Below are positions 57,401 through 64,000 of a DNA stretch of 64,000 nt, one piece after another. This DNA comes from Trichostrongylus colubriformis (lineage: Eukaryota > Nematoda > Chromadorea > Rhabditida > Trichostrongylidae). The position numbers and the translations under genes were made by a program. The DNA is taken from contig OZ022256.1 of NCBI GenBank assembly GCA_963978905.1, forward strand, positions 6,803,501-6,867,500, given 5' to 3'. The notes beneath the pieces are model-generated. The model made no database searches and was not told where the DNA came from. It saw nothing but the letters and a program-made list of their open reading frames with translations. Every line of letters begins with the position of its first letter. The first letter of the stretch is position 1.

Positions 57401-60400
57401 TGAAAAGCGAAAGGTCTGTTGATTTCCGAATAAAAATCTGACTGGACTTCTCCTAGGGCGGCCCGGTAGTTCAATAGTAGTACAAGTAGGGCAACATCCC
57501 GCAAAAGTGAAAAGGAAAGATAAAACCCATTATGTTAAGAAGCGAAAATCAAATAGAGGAATCTCATAGAGCCTCTAGGTAGTTCATGAAAATAGTACAA
57601 GTTTGGTAGTAAATTGTTAAACCCTCATGTAATATCTCCCTCGAAAGCGAAACAGAAAGCGTAAAACTCTTAGTGTGAAAAGCGAAAGGTCTGTTGATTT
57701 CGGAATAAAAATCTGACTGGTCTTCTCCTAGGGCGACCCGGTAGTTCAATAGTAGTACAAGTAGGGCAACATCCCGCAAAGGTGAAAAGGAAAGATAAAA
57801 CCCATTATGTTAAGAAAGGAAATATCAAGTAGGTAGTTCATGAAAATAGTACAAGTTTGGTAGTAAATTGTTAAACCCTCATGTAATATCTCCCTCGAAA
57901 GCGAAACAGAAAGCGTAAAACTCTTAGTGTGAGAAGCGAAAGGTCTGTTGATTTCGGAATAAAAATCTGACTGGACTTCTCCTAGGGCGGCCCGGTAGTT
58001 CAATAGTATTACAAGTAGGGCAACATCCCGCAAAATTGAAAAGGAAAGATAAAACCCGTTATGTTAAGAAACGAAATAGCAAATAGGTTTATTTGTGAGG
58101 AAACTAACCGGACTTCTCATAGAGCCTCTAAGTAGTTCATGAAAATAGTACAGAATTGGCAGAAACAGTAAAACCCTCAGTGTCTTGTAACTAGGCCCAA
58201 TAGGAACTTTGAGGAATCTAGTAGAATTTCTCATAGGGCTCTTATGTAGCTCAAAACTTGTGGAACTATAGAATATCCCTTAAATGTCTAACCATAATGC
58301 GCAAAATACTTGATATTTCATGAAAGTACTGCAAATTTCGGAATGGTATTTTGCGATGAAATTACTAGTTCCACTTCGCGTTCGCCTTTTTCGATATCTC
58401 TCTTCCCCTCTTCTTATCGCTTAATATCCAAAGTAGGAACATGAAATCTGAAATCCTTTTTTGAAGGTGTCGCGCTCTCTGTCCGCGCATTCTGAGCTAT
58501 CAGCAAAATGGAATTCGGAATCTCTCGCATTAGCTTCATGTTACTGCCTTCCAAATTCTATATTTCGCAACTTTTGATACTCAGCGATCCACGGTGCAGC
58601 ATAGCAATATTCCACAAAAGACAATATTCCACAAATGTATAAAGGAAAGTCGTCATACCCGTTATGTTAAGAAACAAAATAGCAAATAGGTTAATTGGTG
58701 AGGAAACTAACCGGACTTGTATAGAGCCTCTAGGTAGTTCATGAAAATAGTACAAGTTTGGTAGTAAATTGTTAAACCCTCAATGTAATGATATCCCTCA
58801 AAAGTGCAAACGAAAGCGTAAAACTTCTAGTGTGATAAATGAAATGTCTGTTGATTTCGGAATAAAAATCTGACTGGACTTCTCCTAGGGCGACCCGGTG
58901 TTCAATAGTAGTACAAGTAGGGCAACATCCCGCAAAAGTGAAAAGGAAAGATAAAGCCCATTATGTTAAGAAACGAAATAGCAAATAGGTTTATTATTTG
59001 TGAGGAAACTAATCGGACTTCTCATAGAGCCTCTAAGTAGTTCATGAAAACAGCACAAAATTGGCAGAAACAGTAAAACCCTCAGTGTCATGTAACAAGG
59101 CCCAATAGGAACTTTGAGGAATCTAGTAGAACTTCTCGTAGGGCTCTTAGCTCAAAGCTTGTGGAACTATAGAATATCCCTTAAATGTCTAACCATAATG
59201 CGCAAAGCACTTGATATTTCGTGAAAGTACTGCAAATTTCGGAATGGTATTTTGCGATGAAATTACTAGTTCCACTTCGCGTTCGCCTTTTTCGATATCT
59301 CTCTTCCCCTCTTCTTATCGCTTAATATCCAGAGTAGGAACATGAAATCTGAAATCTTTTTTTGAAGGTGTCGCGCTCTCTGTCCGCGCATTCTGAGCTA
59401 TCAGCAAAATGGAATTCGGAATCTCTCGCATTAGCTTCATGTTACTGCCTTCCAAATTCTATGTTTCGCAACTTTACTCAGCGATCCACGGTGCAGCATA
59501 ACAATATTCCACAAATGACAATATTCCACAAATATATAAAGGAAATCGTAATACCCGTTATGTTAAGAAACAAAATAGCAAATAGTTTAATTGGTGAGGA
59601 AACTAACCGGACTTGTATAGAGCCTCTAGGTAGTTCATGAAAATAGTACAAGTTTGGTAGTAAATTGTTAGACCCTCAAAGTTTGGTAGTAAATTGTTAA
59701 ACCCTCAATGTAATGATATCCCTCAAAAGTGCAAACGAAAGCGTAAAAATTCTAGTGTGATAAATGAAATCTCTGTTGATTTCGGAATAAAAATCTGACT
59801 GGACTTCTCCAAGGGCGACCCGGTAGTTCAATAGTAGTACAAGTAGGGCAACATCCCGCAAAGGTGAAAAGGAAAGATAAAACCCGTTATGTTAAGAAAC
59901 GAAATAGCAAATAGGTTTATTTGTGAGGAAATTAACCGGACTTCTCATAGAGCCTCTAAGTAGTTCATGAAAATAGTACAGAATTGGCAGAAACAGTAAA
60001 ACCCTCAGTGTCTTGTAACTAGGCCCAATAGGAACTTTGAGGAATCTAGTAGAATTTCTGATAGGGCTCTTATGTAGCTCAAAACTTGTGGAACTATAGA
60101 ATATCCCTTAAAAGTCTAACCATAATGCGCAAAATACTTGATATTTCATGAAAGTACTGCAAATTTCGGAATGGTATTTTGCGATGAAATTACTAGTTCC
60201 ACTTCGCGTTCGCCTTTTTTGATATCTCTCTTCCCCTCTTCTTATCGCTTAATATCCAAAGTAGGAACATGAAATCTGAAATCCTTTTTTGAAGGTGTCG
60301 CGCTCTCTGTCCGCGCATTCTGAGCTATCAGCAAAATGGAATTCGAAATCTCTCGCATTAGCTTCATGTTACTGCCTTCCAAATTCTATGTTTCGTAACT

Positions 60401-63400
60401 TTACTCAGCGATCCACGGTGCAGCATAACAATATTCCACAAATGACAATATTCCACAAATATATAAAGGAAATCGTAATACCCGCTATGTTAAGAAACAA
60501 AATAGCAAGTAGATTTATTGGTGAGGAAACTAACCGGACTTCTCATACAGCCTCTAGGTAGTACATGAAAATAGTACAAGTTTGGTAGTAAATTGTTAAA
60601 CCCTCATGTAATATCTCCCTCGAAAGCGAAACAGAAAGCGTAAAACTTCTAGTGTGATAAATGAAATGTCTGTTGATTTCGGAATAAAAATCTGACTGGA
60701 CTTCTCCTAGGGCGACCCGGTAGTTCAATAGTAGTACAAGTAGGGCAACATCCCGCAAAGGTGAAAAGGAAAGATTAAACCCATTATGTTAAGAAAGGAA
60801 ATATCAAGTAGGTAGCTCATGAAAATAGTACAAGTTTGGTAGTAAATTGTTAAACCCTCATGTAATATCTCCCTCGAAAGCGAAACAGAAAGCGTAAAAC
60901 TCTTAGTGTGAAAAGCGAAAGGTCTGTTGATTTCCGAATAAAAATCTGACTGGACTTCTCCTAGGGCGGCCCGGTAGTTCAATAGTAGTACAAGTAGGGC
61001 AACATCCCGCAAAAGTGAAAAGGAAAGATAAAACCCGTTATGTTAAGAAACGAAATAGCAAATAGGTTTATTTGTGAGGAAATTAACCGGACTTCTCATA
61101 GAGCCTCTAAGTAGTTCATGAAAATAGTACAGAATTGGCAGAAACAGTAAAACCCTCAGTGTCTTGTAACTAGGCCCAATAGGAACTTTGAGGAATCTAG
61201 TAGAATTTCTGATAGGGCTCTTATGTAGCTCAAAACTTGTGGAACTATAGAATATCCCTTAAAAGTCTAACCGTAATGCGCAAAAAAACTTGATATTTCA
61301 TGAAAGTACTGCAAATTTCGGAATGGTATTTCGCGATGAAATTACTAGTTCAACTTAGGGATCCCTTTTTCGATATCTCTCTTCCCCACTTCTTATCGCT
61401 TAATATCCATAGTAGGAACATGAAATCTGAAATCCTTTTTTGAAGGTGTCGCCCTCTCTGTCCGCGCATTCTGAGCTATCAGCAAAATGGAATTCGAAAT
61501 CTCTCGCATTAGCTTCATGTTACTGCCTTCCAAATTCTATGTTTCGTAACTTTACTCAGCGATCCACGGTGCAGCATAACAATATTCCACAAATGACAAT
61601 ATTCCACAAATATATAAAGGAAATCGTAATACCCGCTATGTTAAGAAACAAAATAGCAAGTAGATTTATTGGTGAGGAAACTAACCGGACTTCTCATACA
61701 GCCTCTAGGTAGTACATGAAAATAGTACAAGTTTGGTAGTAAATTGTTAAACCCTCATGTAATATCTCCCTCGAAAGCGAAACAGAAAGCGTAAAACTTC
61801 TAGTGTGATAAATGAAATGTCTGTTGATTTCGGAATAAAAATCTGACTGGACTTCTCCTAGGGCGACCCGGTAGTTCAATAGTAGTACAAGTAGGGCAAC
61901 ATCCCGCAAAGGTGAAAAGGAAAGATTAAACCCATTATGTTAAGAAAGGAAATATCAAGTAGGTAGCTCATGAAAATAGTACAAGTTTGGTAGTAAATTG
62001 TTAAACCCTCATGTAATATCTCCCTCGAAAGCGAAACAGAAAGCGTAAAACTCTTAGTGTGAAAAGCGAAAGGTCTGTTGATTTCCGAATAAAAATCTGA
62101 CTGGACTTCTCCTAGGGCGGCCCGGTAGTTCAATAGTAGTACAAGTAGGGCAACATCCCGCAAAAGTGAAAAGGAAAGATAAAACCCATTATGTTAAGAA
62201 GCGAAAATCAAATAGAGGAATCTCATAGAGCCTCTAGGTAGTTCATGAAAATAGTACAAGTTTGGTAGTAAATTGTTAAACCCTCAATGTAATGATATCT
62301 CTCAAAAGTGCGAACGAAAGCGTAAAACTTCTAGTGTGATAAATGAAAGTTCTGTTGATTTCTGAATAAAAATGTGACTGGACTTCTCCTAGGGCGTCAC
62401 GGTAGTTCAAAAGTAGCACAAGTAGGGCAACATCCCGCAAAAGTGAAAAGGAAAGATAAAGCCCATTATGTTAAGAAACGAAATAGCAAATAGGTTTATT
62501 TGTGAGGAAACTAACCGGACTTCTCATAGAGCCTCTAAGTAGTTCATGAAAATAGTACAGAATTGGCAGAAACAGTAAAACCCTCAGTGTCTTGTAACTA
62601 GGCCCAATAGGAACTTTGAGGAATCTAGTAGAATTTCTGATAGGGCTCTTATGTAGCTCAAAACTTGTGGAACTATAGAATATCCCTTAAATGTCTAACC
62701 ATAATGTGCAAAGTACTTGATATTTCATGAAAGTACTGCAAATTTCGGAATGGTATTTCGCGATGAAATTACTAGTTCCACTTCGCGTTCGCCTTTTTCG
62801 ATATCTCTCTTCCCCTCTTCTTATCGCTTAATATCCAAAGTAGAAATAGAAATCTGAAATCCTTTTTTGAAAATGTCGCGCTCTCTGTCCGCGCATTCTG
62901 AGCAATCAGCAAAATGGAATTCGAAATCTCTCGCATTAGCTTCATGTTACTGCCTTCCAAATTCTATATTTCGCAACTTTTGATACTCAGCGATCCACGG
63001 TGCACCATAGCAATATTCCACAAAAGACAATATTCCACAAATGTATAAAGGAAAGTCGTCATACCCGTTATGTTAAGAAACAAAATAGCAAATAGGTTAA
63101 TTGGTGAGGAAACTAACCGGACTTGTATAGAGCCTCTAGGTAGTTCATGAAAATAGTACAAGTTTGGTAGTAAATTGTTAAACCCTCAATGTAATGATAT
63201 CCCTCAAAAGTGCAAACGAAAGCGTAAAACTTCTAGTGTGATAAATGAAATCTCTGTTGATTTCGGAATAAAAATCTGACTGGTCTTCTCCTAGGGCGAC
63301 CCGGTAGTTCAATAGTAGTACAAGTAGGGCAACATCCCGCAAAGGTGAAAAGGAAAGATAAAACCCATTATGTTAAGAAAGGAAATATCAAGTAGGTAGT

Positions 63401-64000
63401 TCATGAAAATAGTACAAGTTTGGTAGTAAATTGTTAAACCCTCATGTAATATCTCCCTCGAAAGCGAAACAGAAAGCGTAAAACTCTTAGTGTGAAAAGC
63501 GAAAGGTCTGTTGATTTCGGAATAAAAATCTGACTGGTCTTCTCCTAGGGCGACCCGGTAGTTCAATAGTAGTACAAGTAGGGCAACATCCCGCAAAGGT
63601 GAAAAGGAAAGATAAAACCCATTATGTTAAGAAAGGAAATATCAAGTAGGTAGTTCATGAAAATAGTACAAGTTTGGTAGTAAATTGTTAAACCCTCATG
63701 TAATATCTCCCTCGAAAGCGAAACAGAAAGCGTAAAACTCTTAGTGTGAGAAGCGAAAGGTCTGTTGATTTCGGAATAAAAATCTGACTGGACTTCTCCT
63801 AGGGCGGCCCGGTAGTTCAATAGTATTACAAGTAGGGCAACATCCCGCAAAATTGAAAAGGAAAGATAAAACCCGTTATGTTAAGAAACGAAATAGCAAA
63901 TAGGTTTATTTGTGAGGAAACTAACCGGACTTCTCATAGAGCCTCTAAGTAGTTCATGAAAATAGTACAGAATTGGCAGAAACAGTAAAACCCTCAGTGT
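54440..64000. repeat. Tandem satellite with higher-order structure
   Basis: A ~254-bp subunit (marker CCTAGGGCG at 56045, 56298, 57197, 57451, 57727, 57983, 58885, 60707, 60961, 61859, 62113, 62388, 63290, 63545, 63799) alternates with a ~645-bp spacer (marker ACTAGGCCCAATAGGAACTT). Spacings are 253-256 within groups, 275-276 in two cases and 897-925 across a spacer. Copies before 55.2 kb are more diverged. The array runs off the right edge. Minus-strand frames starting MRDVALLVLLL recur only because the unit repeats; unit length is not a multiple of three. Confidence 0.93.
55441..55856. mobile_element. TTAA-flanked inverted-repeat element within the satellite
   Basis: Left end TTAAAGACACCGTTAGGGGC, right end CCCCTAATGGTGCCTTTAA. 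It interrupts the satellite motif AGGTTAATTGGTGAGG, which is intact in other units, so TTAA is shared at both borders as in piggyBac-type insertions. Related left ends occur near 1619 and 3486. Confidence 0.72.

Noticed and set aside
55897..63850. Recurring 65-95 residue minus-strand frames beginning MRDVALLV in the satellite
   Set aside because: They repeat because the DNA repeats. Each overlaps the next unit by about 34 nt and ends when the 254-bp unit shifts frame. No start context or splice support.
54440..64000. 5S rDNA / SL RNA repeat, suggested by the ~0.9-kb period
   Set aside because: Neither 5S rRNA nor spliced-leader signatures were found in the unit.

Overview
This is eukaryotic DNA. 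Short exons with GT-AG borders, small to mid-sized introns full of inverted-repeat elements, and nematode-like protein families suggest a parasitic strongylid nematode (hookworm or relative). The organism call is inference. No rRNA, clean tRNA, SL RNA or CRISPR was seen.

Layout. (1) About 1.1-28.7 kb, plus strand: a long intron-rich gene for a conventional-type myosin heavy chain. I could chain 31 exons, nearly all with matching splice phase: motor core with P-loop GESGAGKT, switch I NNNSSRF and switch II DIAGFE, then SH1 helix, converter, IQ region and a broken coiled coil. The N-terminal exon(s) are uncertain, and introns 1 (4.6 kb) and several later ones carry transposon-like palindromes. 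(2) 29.6-31.6 kb, plus strand: the last exons of another gene, or an alternative 3' end of the myosin. (3) 32.6-40.9 kb, minus strand: a gene for an RBR-type ubiquitin ligase-like protein (RING1 and IBR visible, no RING2 found). (4) 41.1-44.7 kb, minus strand: an unrecognised multi-exon gene ending only 191 bp upstream of the RBR ATG, an arrangement typical of nematode operons. A small plus-strand CxxC gene (43.4-43.6 kb) lies inside one of its introns. (5) 45-54.4 kb: gene-poor, mostly repeats, with two weak candidate minus-strand exons and a TATA-bearing GC-rich stretch. (6) 54.4-64.0 kb: a tandem satellite with a higher-order structure of ~254-bp subunits and a ~645-bp spacer, running off the window end.

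Mobile-element content is the other main theme. At least six inverted-repeat families recur, some nested: short perfect palindromes ending GGCCGC..GCGGCC; larger composites with the same ends around a second palindrome core; elements ending in GTGTGTACC/TTATGTC-type repeats; ~430-bp elements beginning with a CGTCCACGGA-type end; elements with GTGAGGGTCGATTGG ends; and a 1.38-kb mariner-ended fold-back flanked by TA. No intact transposase was seen, so all look non-autonomous.

The genes do not form one obvious pathway: a cytoskeletal motor, a ubiquitin-ligase-like protein and uncharacterised proteins. All exon calls are by eye, from splice signals, frame continuity and residue patterns.
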